Numbered from the stretch's first letter, positions 1-11,640 are shown. The stretch is DNA of 64,000 nucleotides from Salvelinus alpinus (GCF_045679555.1 NC_092087.1:88930966-88994965); one strand, 5' to 3'. Numbers and translations: made by a program. The notes: generated by a model from the sequence alone, not told the origin.

Positions 1-74
1 CTCTCGGGTATATTGTGAAGGACTGTCATTAAAATTGCTTCATGGTGAAGAAATTTAAAAAGAAAAAAAAAAGA

Positions 75-112
75 GCCCTACATACTACCTATATTATCAC
101 TAGGTGGAAAAG
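75..112. repeat. Left flank repeat of LINE (possible target-site duplication)
   Basis: This stretch (AGAGCCCTAC...TATCACTAGGT) recurs with small differences at about 5353-5392, directly after the LINE 3' end. The two copies bracket the LINE, so they look like an aged, unusually long target-site duplication. A chance or older duplication is possible. Confidence 0.45.
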
Positions 113-1837
113 ATGGAGATATCGTGGACGACGGTGCGGGTGCCTTGTAAGGATCCGTCTCCGAGAGGATAATCTACCTTCACCATCGGTCCTATTAGCC
201 AACGTACAATCAATTGATAATAAAATAGACGAACTACGAGCACGTATATCCTACCAACGGAACATTATGTATATACTATGTATATTTGTAAACAACAGTT
301 GGTGCACAAAATCTAACGAAGTCTCAAGGTTTTGGTCACCTGAGGTAGAGTATCTCACGATATGCTGTAGACCACCCTATTTACCAAGAGAGTTTACATC
401 TATATTCTTCGTAGCTGTCTATATACCAACACAGACCGCTGCTGGCACTAAGACAGCACTTCATGAGCTGTATACGGCCATAAGCAAACAGGAAACCGCT
501 TATCCAGAGGTGGCGCTCCTAGTGGCCGGGGACTCTAATGCAGGGAAACTTAAATCAGTTCTACCAAATTTCTACCACCATGCTAAATGTGCAACCAGAG
601 AGAAACAAATCTGGACCACATTTACTCAGAGATGCATACAAAGCTCTCCCTCACCCTCCATTTGGCAAATCTGACCATAATTCTATCCTCCTGATTCCTG
701 TACACACGTAAAAACGAAAGCAGGAAGCACCAGTGACTCGATCAATAAAAAAGTTGTCAGATGAAGCAGATGCTAAGCTACAGGACTGTTTTGATAGCAC
801 AGACTGGAATATGTAACCGGGATTCCTCCGATGGCACTGAGGAGTACACCACATCAGTCACTGGCTTCATCAATAAGTGCATCGATGACGTCGTCCCCAC
901 AGTGACCGTGCGTACATACTCAAACCAGAAGCCATGGATTACAGGCAACATCCGCACTAGGCTAAAGGGTAGAGCTGCCGCTTTCAATGAGTGGGACTCT
1001 AACCCGGAAGCTTATAAAAAATCCTGCTATACCCTCCGACGAACCATCAAACAGGCAATGCATCAATAAAGGACTAAGATTGAATCGTACCACACCGTCT
1101 CCAACGCTCGTTGGATGTGGCAAGGCTTGCAACTTATTATAGACTACAAAGGGAACCACTGCGGCGAGCTGCCCCGTAACACGAACATACCAGACGAGCT
1201 AAATTATTTATATGCTCGCGTCGAGGCAAAGATCAAAGATCAAACATCAGACATACAACTAATGTCTCTCCTGAGTTCTGCCCCGAACAAAAGAAAGACA
1301 GGATCTTATATACCCGAGATCACACCTTACGCTGTATCTCTGTCTCGCACAGTCCCTTTCTCACCTTTTCTCACAGTCCCTTTACTCACCTTTTCTCACA
1401 CACGAGGGGCTGCGGGTTTTGGCAGAGAGCTAGACACAGACAGAGTTCTCAATATTCAGCTATACAGTGAGCATAAGTACAATGGCACGTAAGCAAATTA
1501 ATATCAACATAATAAATGGTGGGGGACTTCAGAAGACCCCCAAAATCAACTTTAACCCTTCAGTAACCTGCCTAAATGACTACCGACCCATAGCACTCAC
1601 GTTTTTAGCCATGAAGTGCTTTGAAAGGCTGGTCATGGCTCACATCAACACCATTATCCCAGAAACCCTAGACCCACTTAAATTTGCATACCGCACCAAC
1701 AGATCCACAGATGATGCAATCTCTATTTGCACTCAATACTGCCCTTTCCCACCTGGACAAAAGGAACACCTATGTGAGAATGCTATTCATTGACTACAGC
1801 TCAGTGTTCAACACAATAGTGCCATCAAAGCTCATCA
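113..1837 (+). mobile_element. L2/CR1-type LINE, 5' half (endonuclease, linker, start of RT), degraded
   Basis: This is a non-LTR retrotransposon related to the common salmonid L2-type LINEs. The apurinic endonuclease N-terminus is visible near 190-270 (LLANVQSIDNKIDELRAR). The linker is at 870-1200 (RTYSNQKPWITGNIR, then DELNYLYARVEA). The RT start is at 1570-1830 ([50 protein letters not shown]). These pieces lie in different frames separated by stops and frameshifts, so the copy is dead. About 1300-1545 does not match the LINE linker and looks like foreign sequence replacing part of it. The RT is cut at 1838 by a TTAA-type transposon and resumes at 4087. Confidence 0.85.
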
Positions 1838-1841
1838 TTTA

Positions 1842-4082
1842 CCTCTTTCAGCTAGGGGGCACTATTTTTATGTTTGGAAAAATAACGTTCCCAAGGTAAA
1901 CAGACTATTTCTCAGGCACAGATGCTAGAATATGCATATAATTGACAGATTAGGAGAGAAAACACTCTAAAGTTTCCAAAACTGTCATAATATTGTCTGT
2001 GAGTATAACAGAACTGATTTTGCAGGTGAAAACCTGAGGAAATCCAACCCGGAGGTGCCTTTTATTTGGAAAAATCCTTGTTCCATTGCTTGCCCATCCT
2101 CCATTTAAAGGGGCATCAACCAGATTCCTTTCCCAATGGCTTCCTCAGGCCGTGACCAGGCTTTAGACATAGTTTCAAGCTTTTATTTTGAAAAATGAGC
2201 GAGATTTATCAAAACGCGCCAGGTGTCCTTTGATTAGTTCATGCGCCCGAGAGTTGTAGCTCGACATTTTCTTTCTCTGTAGTATTGAATAGTTTACCGT
2301 CCGGTTGAAATATTATCGATTATGTATGTTAAAACCCTCAAAAAACACACAGCCATTTTCCCATCCAAAGATAGGAGTCACAAAAACAGAAATAGAGATA
2401 AAATGAATCGCTAACCTTTGATGATCTTCATCAGATGACACTCTTAGGACATCATGTTACACAATACATGTATTTTATGTTCGATAATGTGCATATTTAT
2501 ATCCAAAAATCTTAGTTTACATTGGCGCCATGTTCAGAAATGCCTCCAAAATATCCGGAGAAATTGCAGAGAGCAACATCTAATAACAGAAATACTCATC
2601 ATACACTTTGATGAAAGATACATGTTTTACATATAATTAAAGATACACTTGTTCTTAATGCAACTGCTGTGTCAGATTTCAAAAAAACTTTACGGAAAAA
2701 GCAAACCATGCAATAATCTGAGACGGTGCTCAGATATAAACAACATTTCTCCGCCATGTTGGAGTCAACAGAAATACGAAATTACATCATAAATATTCCC
2801 TTACCTTTGATAATCTTCATCAGAATGCACTCCCAGGAATCCTAGTTCGACAATAAATTGTTGTTTTGTTCGATAATGTAAATTATTTATGTCTAAGTAG
2901 CTACTTTTGCTAGAGCGTTTAGTACACATATCCAAACGCTCGTGCAAGTCACGCATAACGTCGGACGAAAACTTCAAAAAGTTATATCACAGGTCGAATA
3001 AACTTGTCAAACTAAGTAGAGAATCAATCTTCAGGATGTTGTTATCATACATATCCAATAACGTTCCAACCGGAGCATTCCTTCGTGTCTGTATAAGTTC
3101 TGGAACGCAAGGCGATATCATGTGGAATGCGCATGACCAGGAACTGGCAATCTGCCAGACCAATGACTCAGTCCCCTCTCATCCGGCCCCAAAACACAGC
3201 ATAAGCTTCATTCAACGTTCTACCGACTGTTGACATCTCGTGGAAGGCATAGGAAGTGCAAACAAATCCATATCTTCCTGGGATTTGAATAGGCGATGAG
3301 TTGAAATACAACCAGCCTCAGAATTTCCACTTCCTGTTTGGAAGTTTGCCTGCCATATGAGTTCTGTTATACTCACAGACATAATTCAAACAGTTTTAGA
3401 AACTTCAGAGTGTTTTCTATCCAATAGTACTAATATGCATATATTAGCATCTGGGACAGAGTAGGAGGCAGTTCAATTTGGGCACGCTCTTCATCCAAAG
3501 TGAAAATGCTGACCCCTATCCCTAAAAAGTTAAAAACAACCTGAGGATTGATTATAAAAAACGTTTGACATATTTCTACGAACATTACGGATACTTTTTG
3601 GAATTTTCGTCTGCCCTCGTCTGCCCTTCAGGACCGGCACGAGCCTGTGGTTTTCTGAACATAACACGCAAACCTAATGGAGGGTTTTGGTTATAAAAAT
3701 AATCTTTATCGAACAAAAATAACATTTATTGTGTATCTGGGAGTCTTGTGAGTGCAAACATCCGAAGATCATCAAAGGTAAGCGATTAATTGTATTGCTT
3801 TTCTGACTTTCGTGACCAAGCTAATTTGCGGCTAGCTGTTCTTACTGTTTTGTCTAGTGATTGATCAACTCACAAACGCTTGGATTGCTTTCGGTGTAAA
3901 AGCATATTTTCAAAATCTGACACGATAGGTGGATTAACAACAAGCTAAGCTGTGTTTTGGTATATTTCACTTGTTATTTCATTATTATAAATATTTGTAG
4001 TATTTTTTTTGAATTTTGCGCTCTGCAATTCAGCGGTTGTTTACGAAAATGATCCCGCTAAAGGGTTCCGTGCGTCATGAAG
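1842..4082 (+). mobile_element. TTAA-target non-autonomous DNA transposon, copy 1 (inside LINE)
   Basis: About 2.2 kb interrupts the LINE reverse transcriptase between [12 protein letters not shown] and LRTLGLNTSLCN. The left junction is TTTA (1838-1841, presumably mutated TTAA) and the right is TTAA (4083-4086). The left end (CCTCTTTCAGCTAGGGGGC) matches three other copies at 34461, 48695 and, more distantly, 18895. No transposase frame is seen. TTAA duplications are typical of the piggyBac and Kolobok superfamilies; the sequence does not decide between them. Confidence 0.75.
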
Positions 4083-4086
4083 TTAA

Positions 4087-5347
4087 GCTAAGGACGCTGG
4101 GACTAAACACCTCCCTCTGCAACTGGATCCTGGACTTCCTGACGGGCCGCCCCCAGGTGGTAAGGGTAGGGAACAACACATCAACCACGCTGATCCTCAA
4201 CACGGGGGCCCCTCAGGGGTGCGTGCTCAGTCCCCTCCTGTACTCCCTGTTCACTCATGACTGCATTGCCAGGCACGACTCCAACACCATCATCAAGTTT
4301 GCCGAAAACACAACAGTGGTCGGCCTGCCTGATCACCAACAACGGCGAGACAGCAAATAGGGAGGAGGTCAGAGACCTGGTCGTGTGGTGCCAGGACAAT
4401 AACCTCTCCCTCAACATGATCAAGACAAAGGAGATGATTGTGCACTACAGGAAAAGGAGGACCGAGCACGCCCCCATTCTAATCAACGGGGCTTTAGTGG
4501 AACAGGTTGAGAGCTTCAAGTTCCTTAGTGTCCACATCACCAACAAACTATCATGGTCCAAACACACTAAGACAGTCGTGAAGAGGGCATGATAAAGAAT
4601 ATCCCCCCTCAGGAACTGAAAGATTTGGCATAGGTCCTCAGATCCTCAAAAGGTTCTACACCTGCACAATCGAGAGCATCCTGACTGGTTGCATCACTGC
4701 CTGGTATGGCAACTGCTCGGCCTCTGACCGCAAGGCACTACAGAAGGTAGTGCGTACGGCCCAGTACACCACTGGGGCCAAGCTTCCTACCATCCAGGAC
4801 CTCTATACCAGATGGTGTCAAAGGAAGGCCCTAAAAATTGTCAAAGACTCGAGCCACCCTAGTCATAGACTGTTCTCTCTGCTACCGCACGGCAAGTGGT
4901 ACCGGAGCACCAAGTCTAGGTCCAAAAGGCTTCTTAACAGCTTCTAACCCCAAGCCATAAGATTCCTGAACAGCTGATTAAAGGGCTACCCAGACCCCTC
5001 ATTTACGCTGCTGCCACTCTCTGTTTCTAATCTATGCGTAGTCACTTTAACTCAACCTACATGTACATATTACCTCAATAACCTCGACTAACCGGTGGAC
5101 CCGAACATTGACTCTGTACCGGTACCCCCTGTATATACTGTATTCTCTCTTGTTATTTTACTGCAGCTGTTTAATTATTTGTTACTTTTACTTTCTAATT
5201 TCAATTTTTTACTGAACACTTATTTTTATTAAAACCTCTTAAAGCATTGTTGGATAAGGGTTTGTAAGTAAGCATTTCACTGTAAGATCTACACCTGTTG
5301 TATTCGGCACATGTGACAAATACAATTTGATTATTCTGATGGTCAAT
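4087..5347 (+). mobile_element. L2/CR1-type LINE, 3' half (RT core, C-terminal domain, 3' UTR)
   Basis: This is the continuation of the LINE after the TTAA element. RT motifs are visible in order: NWILDFLTGRPQVVRVG, TGAPQGCVLSPLLYSLFTHD, the catalytic box written FAEN instead of FADD, then NNLSLNMIKTKEMIV, ESFKFLSVHITNKLSWSKHT, SILTGCITAWYGN and RTAQYTTGAKLP. Loss of the second Asp and several frameshifts make it inactive. The 3' UTR ends near 5335 with a short ATTTGATT tail, as in this LINE group. The same terminus recurs alone at about 29385-29472. Confidence 0.88.
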
Positions 5348-5352
5348 AGTCT

Positions 5353-5392
5353 AAGAGCCCTACTGTACATGCTGCCTGTATCATCACTAGGT
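5353..5392. repeat. Right flank repeat of LINE
   Basis: Partner of the flank at 75-112 (AGAGCCCTACTGTACATG...ATCACTAGGT). It follows the LINE 3' end directly. Confidence 0.45.
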
Positions 5393-5424
5393 CTCCTTCT
5401 GCTGTGTGTGTGTTTTATAATTTT

Positions 5425-5830
5425 GTTTATTTATTTATTTATTTACTACACCTTTATTTAACCAGGTAGGCCAGTTGAGAACAAGTTCTCGTTTACAACT
5501 GCGATCCTGGCCAAGATAAAGCAAAGCAATGTGACAAAAAACAACAACACAGAGTTACACATGGGATAAACAAAAGTACAGTCAATAACAATAAAAAAAA
5601 TATAAAGTGTGTGCAAATGGAGTAAGGAGGTAAGATAATAAATTGGCCATAGTAGCGAAGGAATTACAATTTCACAAATTTACACTGGAGTGATAGATGT
5701 GCAGATGATGATGTGCAAGTAGAAATACTGGGGTGCAAAAGAGAGAAAAAAGTAAATACAAACAATATGGGGATGAGGTAGATAGTTGGATGGGCTATTT
5801 ACAAATGGGCTGTGTACAGCTGCAGCGATC
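5425..5830 (-). mobile_element. Second LINE (minus strand), 3' UTR part
   Basis: On the minus strand this is the 3' end of a salmonid LINE. It ends in an A-rich TAAATAAA tail near 5425-5450, next to the CCTGGTTAAATAAAGG terminus that some salmonid SINEs share. It is contiguous with the RT-bearing part at 7227-8247 once the LTR element at 5836-7221 is removed. There is no protein in this part. Confidence 0.75.
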
Positions 5831-5835
5831 GGTGA
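5831..5835. repeat. 5-bp target-site duplication (GGTGA), left
   Basis: GGTGA precedes the left LTR and recurs at 7222-7226 after the right LTR. This marks the insertion of the LTR element into the LINE. Confidence 0.85.
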
Positions 5836-6199
5836 TGTCACGCCCTGACCTTAGAGAGCCATTTTATTTCCCTATTTGTTGAGGTCAGGGTGTGATTTGG
5901 GTGGGCATTCTATGTTTTCTATTTCTTTGTTTTTGGCCGAGTGTGGTTCCCAATCAGAGGCAGCTGTCTATCGTTGACTCTGATTGGGAATCATACTTAG
6001 GCAGCCTTTTTCCCACCTATGTTGTGGGTAATTATTTATTTTTTCTGTGTGTGTTTGTGTGCGCCACGGTTGTGTCACGTTCGGTTTCTGTTTGCCAGTT
6101 TTTTGTGAAGGTTTCACTACGAATAAAAGATGTGGAATTACATGCACGCTGCGCCTTGGCTCATCTATGACAGGGAGTTTGAAGACAGCGATCGTGACA
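5836..6199 (+). repeat. 5' LTR of the Gypsy-like element
   Basis: 364-bp repeat starting TGTCACGCCCTGACC and ending CGTGACA. A polyadenylation-like AATAAA lies near 6123. Confidence 0.85.
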
Positions 6200-6858
6200 G
6201 AATTACCCACCACAAAAAGACCAAGCAGCGTGCGCCAAATTGTAGGACGAGCTGGACCGGGGAGAAGATTATGGCAGGGGACAAGACCCGGTCACGGAAG
6301 CCTGAGAGGCAGCTCCAAAATTTTTGGGGGTGGGGGCACACGGGGATATTGGCGGAGTCAGGGTTTAGACCTGAGCCAACTTCCCGTGCTTATCGTGGGG
6401 AGCATGTGACCGGTCAGGCACCGTGTTATGCGGTGATGCACACTGTGTCTCCAGTGAGCATTCACAGGCCGGTGGGCTCTGTGCCAGCGCCCCGCATTTG
6501 CCGGGTGGGAGTGGGCATCCAGCCAGGACGGGTTGTGCCAGCTCTACGCTCGAGACCTCCAGTGCGCCTCCACGGCCCAGTGTATCCGGTACCTGCTCCA
6601 CGCACCAGGCTTCCAGTGCATCTCCCCAGCCCGGTGAGAACTGTTCCGGCTCCACGTACGAAGCCTCCGGCAACAATCCACGGTCCGGAGTCTCCGGCGA
6701 CGATCCACGGTCCGGTCCCACGGAAGCGGAGGGATCAGCGTGCGGAGCGGGGGCTACGTCCCGAACCGGAGCCGCCACCGAGGATAGAGGCCCACCCGGA
6801 CCCTCCCCTATAGAGTCAGGTTTTGCGGCCGGAGTCTGCACCTTTCGGGGGGGGGTAC

Positions 6859-7221
6859 TGTCACGCCCTGAACTTAGAGAGACGTTTTTTTCTCTATTTG
6901 GTTAGGTCAGGGTGTGATTTGGGTGGACATTCTATGTTTTCTATTTCTTTGTTTTTGGCCGAGTGTGGTTCCCAATCAGAGGCAGCTGTCTATCGTTGTC
7001 TCTGATTGGGAATCATACTTAGGCAGCCTTTTTGCCACCTATGTTGTGGGTAATTATTTATTTTTTCTGTGTGTGTTTGTGTGCGCCACGGTTGCGTCAC
7101 GTTCGGTTTCTGTTTGCCTGTTTTTTGTGAAGGTTTCACTACGAATAAAAGATGTGGAATTACATGCACACTGCGCCTTGGCTCATCTATGACAGGGAGT
7201 TTGAAGACAGCGATCGTGACA
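6859..7221 (+). repeat. 3' LTR of the Gypsy-like element
   Basis: 363-bp near-identical partner of the 5' LTR. It is followed at once by the GGTGA target duplication (7222-7226). Confidence 0.85.
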
Positions 7222-7226
7222 GGTGA

Positions 7227-8247
7227 GTTGCTCAGATATCTGATGCTTAAAGTTAGTGAGGGAGATTTTTGCAATTCGTTCCAGTCATTGGCAGCAGAGA
7301 ACTGGAAGGAAAGGCGGCCAAAAGATATGTTGGCTTTGGGGATGACCAGTGAGTTATACCTGCTGGAGCGCGTGCTACGGGTGGGTGTTGTTATGGTGAC
7401 CAGTGAACTGAGATAAGGCAGAGCTTTACCTAGCAAAGACGTATAGATGACTTGGAGCCAGTGGGTCTGGTGACGAATATGTAGCGAGGGCCAGCCAACG
7501 AGAGCATACAGGTCGCAGTGGTGGGTGGTATATGGGGTTTGGTGACAAAATGGAAGGCACTGTGATAGACTGCATCCATTTTGATGAGTAGAGTCCTGGA
7601 GGCTATTTGTAAATGACTTTGCGGAAGTCGAGGATCGGTAGGATGGTCAGTTTTACGAGGGTATGTTTGGCAGCATGAGTGAAGGATGCTTTGTTTGCGA
7701 AATCGGAAGCCGATTCTCAAATTTATTTTTGATTGGAGATGCTTAATGTGAGTCTGGAAGGAGAGTTTAAAGTCTAGCCAGACACCTAGGTATTTGTAGT
7801 TGTCCACATATTCTAAGTCAGAACCGTCCAGAGTAGTGATGTTAGTCGGGCGGGCCGGTGCGGGCAGCGACCGGTTGAAGAGCATGCATTTAGTTTTACT
7901 AACGTTTAAGAGCAGTTGGAGGCCACGGAAGGAGTGTTGTATGGCATGAAGCTCATTTGGAGGTGTTTTAATTAACACAGTGTCCAAAGAAAGGCCAGAT
8001 GTATGCAGAATGGTGTAGTCTGCGTAGAGGTGGATCAAGGAATCACACTCAGCAAGAGCGACATCATTGATATATACAGAGAAAAGAGTCGGCCCGAGAA
8101 TTGAACCCTGTGGTACCCCCATAGAGACTGCCAGAGGTCCGGACAACATGCCCTCCGATTTGACACATTGAACTCTATCTGAGAAGTTGTTGGTGAACCA
8201 GACAAGGCAGTCATTTGAGAAACCAAGGCTGTTGAGTCTGCCGATAA
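7227..8247 (-). mobile_element. Second LINE (minus strand), RT and C-terminal part, 5' truncated
   Basis: On the minus strand 8149-7430 stays open for 239 residues with RT motifs: VPQGSILGPTLFSVYINDVA, the catalytic box written YADY (expected YADD), LLLNVSKTKCMLFNRSLP and VDNYKYLGVWLDFKLSFQTH. A further C-terminal segment (STRSSRYNSLVIPKANISFG) continues in another frame to about 7240. The copy is 5' truncated near 8247 next to a TG tract and has lost a catalytic Asp, so it is inactive. It joins 5425-5830 across the LTR insertion. Confidence 0.85.
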
Positions 8248-8258
8248 GAATACAGTGA

Positions 8259-8315
8259 TTGTGTGTGTTTGTTTGTGTGTGTGTGTGTGTGTGTTTGTGC
8301 GTGTGTGTGTGAATA
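8259..8315. repeat. TG-rich microsatellite
   Basis: Imperfect (TG)n at the junction between the truncated LINE and the Ig fragment. Confidence 0.8.
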
Positions 8316-8319
8316 CTAC

Positions 8320-8620
8320 TACTGGAGAGTGACTTACACCAAGAGGAGAATCAGTGTCTTGAAGGCCTCCACAGTGAACATATCCTGCTCTTACACTCAT
8401 CCCACTAGTTATATAGAACAAGGTTCATTCTGGTTTACACAGAAAAGACCCTGTAGATCTCAGTTCATATCCAGTGTGAAGGTCGTGTGGAGTACAATAG
8501 GAACACAGAGAACCACCACACCATGACAATAACAGACCTGACAGAGAAGGACTCGGCTGAATACAAACTCAGATTAATAACAACAGTTGAGGAGAGAGTT
8601 ACAAACAGCATACAAAGACA
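8320..8620 (+). pseudogene. CD22-like Ig V-type exon fragment (broken)
   Basis: The plus strand encodes WRVTYTKRRISVLKAST, NISCSYTHPTSYIEQGSFWF and, in a second frame, MTITDLTEKDSAEYKLRLI. This is the V-domain pattern of the CD22-like gene at 43380-52490 (there VTYTKRRICVLKGST, then LRITDLREEDSAEYRF). A frameshift near 8460-8490 breaks the domain, and a TG tract replaces the expected splice acceptor. It lies opposite in orientation to the other CD22-like exons, so it looks like an inverted, dead fragment of the cluster. Confidence 0.75.
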
Positions 8621-8689
8621 TTATAGACGATTCTGTGCTTACAACTTTATGGCAACAATTTGTGTCTCAGACTAGACTAGGAGGGCTGA

Positions 8690-9060
8690 TCAATTTAACT
8701 TTTTAGATCATTATTGTATGGACCAGGGGGACCTGATCTTAGATCAGCACTCCTACACTGAGACACTTCATGAATACAGGCCCTGATGTAACAACAAAAA
8801 CACAGCTCAAAGCAAAACAAAAAGTTAAATGATTCAATAGGTTGTGGCATGTGATCTGTCTATGTGAATACTGTCTGTCTGTAAGTCTATTGCATGTATT
8901 TAATGTGTGCGACATGTTGCACGTCTGTCTATTTAAGCTGCCTGAGGCAAAATACTTTCCTAATGGATACAATAAAGTCATCATCAACAACGTATTGAAC
9001 AGATCTGTAGAACTGTAAACACATATTTCTACATTGATTTGTTCATTTTTGTTCATTTGT
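8690..9060. repeat. Diverged copies of cluster-wide non-coding blocks
   Basis: About 8700-8830 resembles the block seen at 9500-9600, 15240-15360, 28080-28150, 33710-33800, 54180-54290 and 58680-58760 (GAGACACTTTATGAATAC...). About 8860-9010 matches 52660-52840, just upstream of the 16-exon CD22-like gene. No gene is seen. Confidence 0.6.
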
Positions 9061-9114
9061 TCATTGATTGTTGTGAAGCTGTTTTATTCTCAGAACCCCA
9101 AATATATAGGAGGA

Positions 9115-9245
9115 TAAATGTTCAAACGCCTGACCAGAGGGGAAGATACAGGAAACCAAGGACCATCCTGACCACTCTGACCATCCCGACCACTCTGACC
9201 ACCCTGACCACTCTGACCACTCTGACCATCCTGATCACCCTGATC
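9115..9245 (+). pseudogene. Fragment of the CCCH-finger gene last exon plus short tandem repeat
   Basis: The plus strand reads TPDQRGRYRKP, matching the C-terminal end of the CCCH-finger gene (KPDQKGRDRKP at about 30270-30310, minus strand). It runs straight into a degenerate repeat of GACCACTCTGACCATCCT. It is inverted relative to the intact copy and has no zinc finger. Confidence 0.5.
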
Positions 9246-9334
9246 ACCCGTCAAGCTGTACAGCAGCCTAAAGACTGACCACCAGGTTCAATAACAGCTC
9301 CTATCCCCAAGCTGTGAGGCTAAACAGCAAGTGA

Positions 9335-9457
<123 letters not shown>

Positions 9458-9478
9458 GTGCTACAATGTTTGTTTGCA

Positions 9479-10162
9479 TGTCTATTTTACCCTGGCTAAT
9501 CATCTCATCACTATGTAGATCAACACTCCTACACTGAGACACTTTATGAATACTGACCCTGATGTAACAACCAAAACACAGCTCAAAACATAACAAGAAG
9601 TAAAATGATACATTACCTTCAAGTATATGACCTATGACTAAAAACAAAAAAAATAAACTATATTTCAAGATATTGTCAAGAGTACTGACAGAGTGAAGTG
9701 AAGGGGAGAGGTCTTGTACAGTGAGTCAACTTACTGGTAGTGAGTGGGAACTGCTAGTAGGTGTCAGTTCTGTGGTTGATACATATTTAAAGTAGTCACA
9801 ATACAAGTAGCTGATACAGAACTGTCCTTTCCTTCCTCTTTAAGACATTATGCATGACGACCAGAACTGCATGTCAGAAAGGGGAGGTTACTGTATTAAA
9901 ATGGGTCCTACATTTCTAAAATGGACAAAATGTCCCCCATTTCCACTTTTATTTAAATACAGAACCATGTTAACAATATGTTGACTATTCTATATGGAAT
10001 GTTTATAATATCTTAGAATGTGTTGCCTTGTCCCTCTGAGTTCTACATGGAACAGGTCAAAGTTCAATTTACATTTGGTCAGTTCCATGATGTCATTCAT
10101 TCTATTCTACAAACACATTCAATTTACACTCCTCATCAGCTGCATCAAAGTGGTACTGAAGG
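9479..10162. repeat. Cluster duplication block alpha, copy 1
   Basis: The non-coding block starts near TCTATTTTACCCTGG. It recurs at 33685-34440 and 54161-55285, with order preserved. The 54161 copy contains a solo LTR that is absent here (this copy and 34270 give the empty site AGGTCAAAGTTC). No coding exon is recognised. Confidence 0.8.
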
Positions 10163-10366
10163 TTCCAGTGTTCTAGACTAGAGTTCTCCCTACTGGGATC
10201 TCAACATTACTGCAGTGTTCTAGAGTAGAGTTCTCCCCACTGGCATCTCAACATTACTGCAGTGTTCTAGAGTAGAGTTCTCCCTACTGGCATCTCAACA
10301 TTACTGCAGTGTTCTAGACTAGAGTTCTCCCTACTGGCATCTCAACATTACTGCACCATCCTAATA
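10163..10366. repeat. 47-bp tandem repeat (about 4 copies)
   Basis: The unit begins GTGTTCTAGACTAGAGTTCT and ends CTCAACATTACTGCA. The same repeat has about 4 copies at 25017-25206 and about 9 at 55290-55725. Confidence 0.9.
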
Positions 10367-10639
10367 ATCATGTCCTCATTAATGTTGGGTTAATAACAAC
10401 ATTACAAACTGACATTACATCAGATAGAATGGTGAAACACAACTCTGGCTACTTGACAAAGTCACATTTAATCACACAAACACTGATGTCTGTAGTAGAA
10501 CAACATGCCACTATCATATTATGTTACACTGTTGACCCTTGTGTACAGTACTGGTAGTAGCATTAGTTAGCAGAGGAATCAGTATCATCATCACCATAAC
10601 CTGCTGTATTGACTGCTGCTGTCCATATACTGTATAGTC

Positions 10640-10965
10640 TAATGTGGCCTGTTATCTATATATAGTCTAATGCAGCCTGTTATCTATATATAGTCTATAT
10701 ATAGTCTAATGTAGCCTGTTATCCATATATAGTCTAATGTAGCCTGTTATCCATATATAGTCAAATGTAGCCTGTTATCCATATATAGTCTAATGTAGCC
10801 TGTTATCCATATATAGTCTAATGTAGCCTGTTATCCATATATAGTCTAATGTAGCCTGTTATCCATATATAGTCTAATGTAGCCTGTTATCTATATATAG
10901 TCTAATGTAGCCTGTTATCTATATATAGTCTAATGTAGCCTGTTATCCATATAGAGTCTAATGTT
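10640..10965. repeat. 28-bp AT-rich tandem repeat
   Basis: Unit AGTCTAATGTAGCCTGTTAT plus CCATATAT, about 11 copies. It is shared with 25480-25885. Confidence 0.9.
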
Positions 10966-11431
10966 GTGGCGTATTCTGCACAGAGCCTTCACCGTGCGCT
11001 GCCACTTTAAGAGCACATCAGCAGTCAGGAAGGAGGAAATAAAGCTCTTCTGGCTCTCTGTGTGGAGCTGTTGGTTGGTGCACAGTGTGTGCAACTCTGC
11101 AGAAGACTTGTTTATTTTCAGCGTGCTTAGTTGTAAAGTGTTAAGTCGATCGCCGGTGTTACCTCTCTTGGTCGTGGTTTTAAAATACTTATTTTTCCAG
11201 ATGTTGAAGTTAGGTTCACTTTAGGTTCTGAATGAAAGATGAAGAGACGTGATTTATGTACGTCTGTGTTTGGGCCAAATGAAAGCTGGTCCAGACTGGG
11301 CAAAATCTCAACCAAACACCGACGTCTATGATTGGTTCAGATTTGGTCCGGACCAGACAAAAAAACGACGTCTGTGAACATGGAAATGAAGCCCGGTCCA
11401 GAATGCACCAAAAAAAACATCCAAGAGGCGT
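10966..11431 (+). other. Conserved duplicated block, possible old promoter/first exon (copy 1)
   Basis: This block starts GTGGCGTATTCTGCACAGAG, includes ACTTTAAGAGC and GGAAGGAGGAAAT, and is richer in CpG than its surroundings. It is closely repeated at 25886-26357 and, with its own differences, at 36400-36713. Conservation over three copies and a GC-richer character suggest a former promoter/5' UTR, but no coding exon or clear core promoter can be named. Confidence 0.35.
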
Positions 11432-11640
11432 CAGTGTAGGACGGTGCTTAATGAGGTACAGCCTACAGTGTAGGACGGTGCTTAATGAGGTACAGCCTAC
11501 AGTGTAGGACGGTGCTTAATGAGGTACAGCCTACAGTGTAGGACGGTGCTTAATGAGGTACAGCCTACAGTGTAGGACGGTGCTTAATGAGGTACAGCCT
11601 ACAGTGTAGGACGGTGCTTAATGAGGCACAGCCTACAGTG
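11432..11640. repeat. 34-bp tandem repeat (6 copies)
   Basis: Unit CAGTGTAGGACGGTGCTTAA plus TGAGGTACAGCCTA. The paralogous position at about 26358-26395 has one copy, so this is a local expansion. Confidence 0.92.

Larger units (their letters stand above)
5836..7221 (+). mobile_element. Short non-autonomous Gypsy-like LTR element (fossil), nested in LINE
   Basis: Two near-identical LTRs (5836-6199 and 6859-7221, 364 and 363 bp) begin TGTCACG and end GTGACA. They enclose only about 660 bp, with a G-rich purine tract just before the right LTR. A 5-bp GGTGA duplication flanks the element. The interior is far too short for gag-pol, so the copy depended on proteins from elsewhere. A proline-rich open stretch in the interior has no assignable domain. 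The high similarity of the LTRs suggests a fairly recent insertion. Family assignment to Ty3/Gypsy rests on LTR style and target-site length. Confidence 0.85.

Noticed and set aside
6130-6905. Open frames of 158-227 residues in the LTR element interior
   Set aside because: Proline-rich frames open on both strands, without recognisable gag or pol domains. Reported only as the interior of the fossil element.
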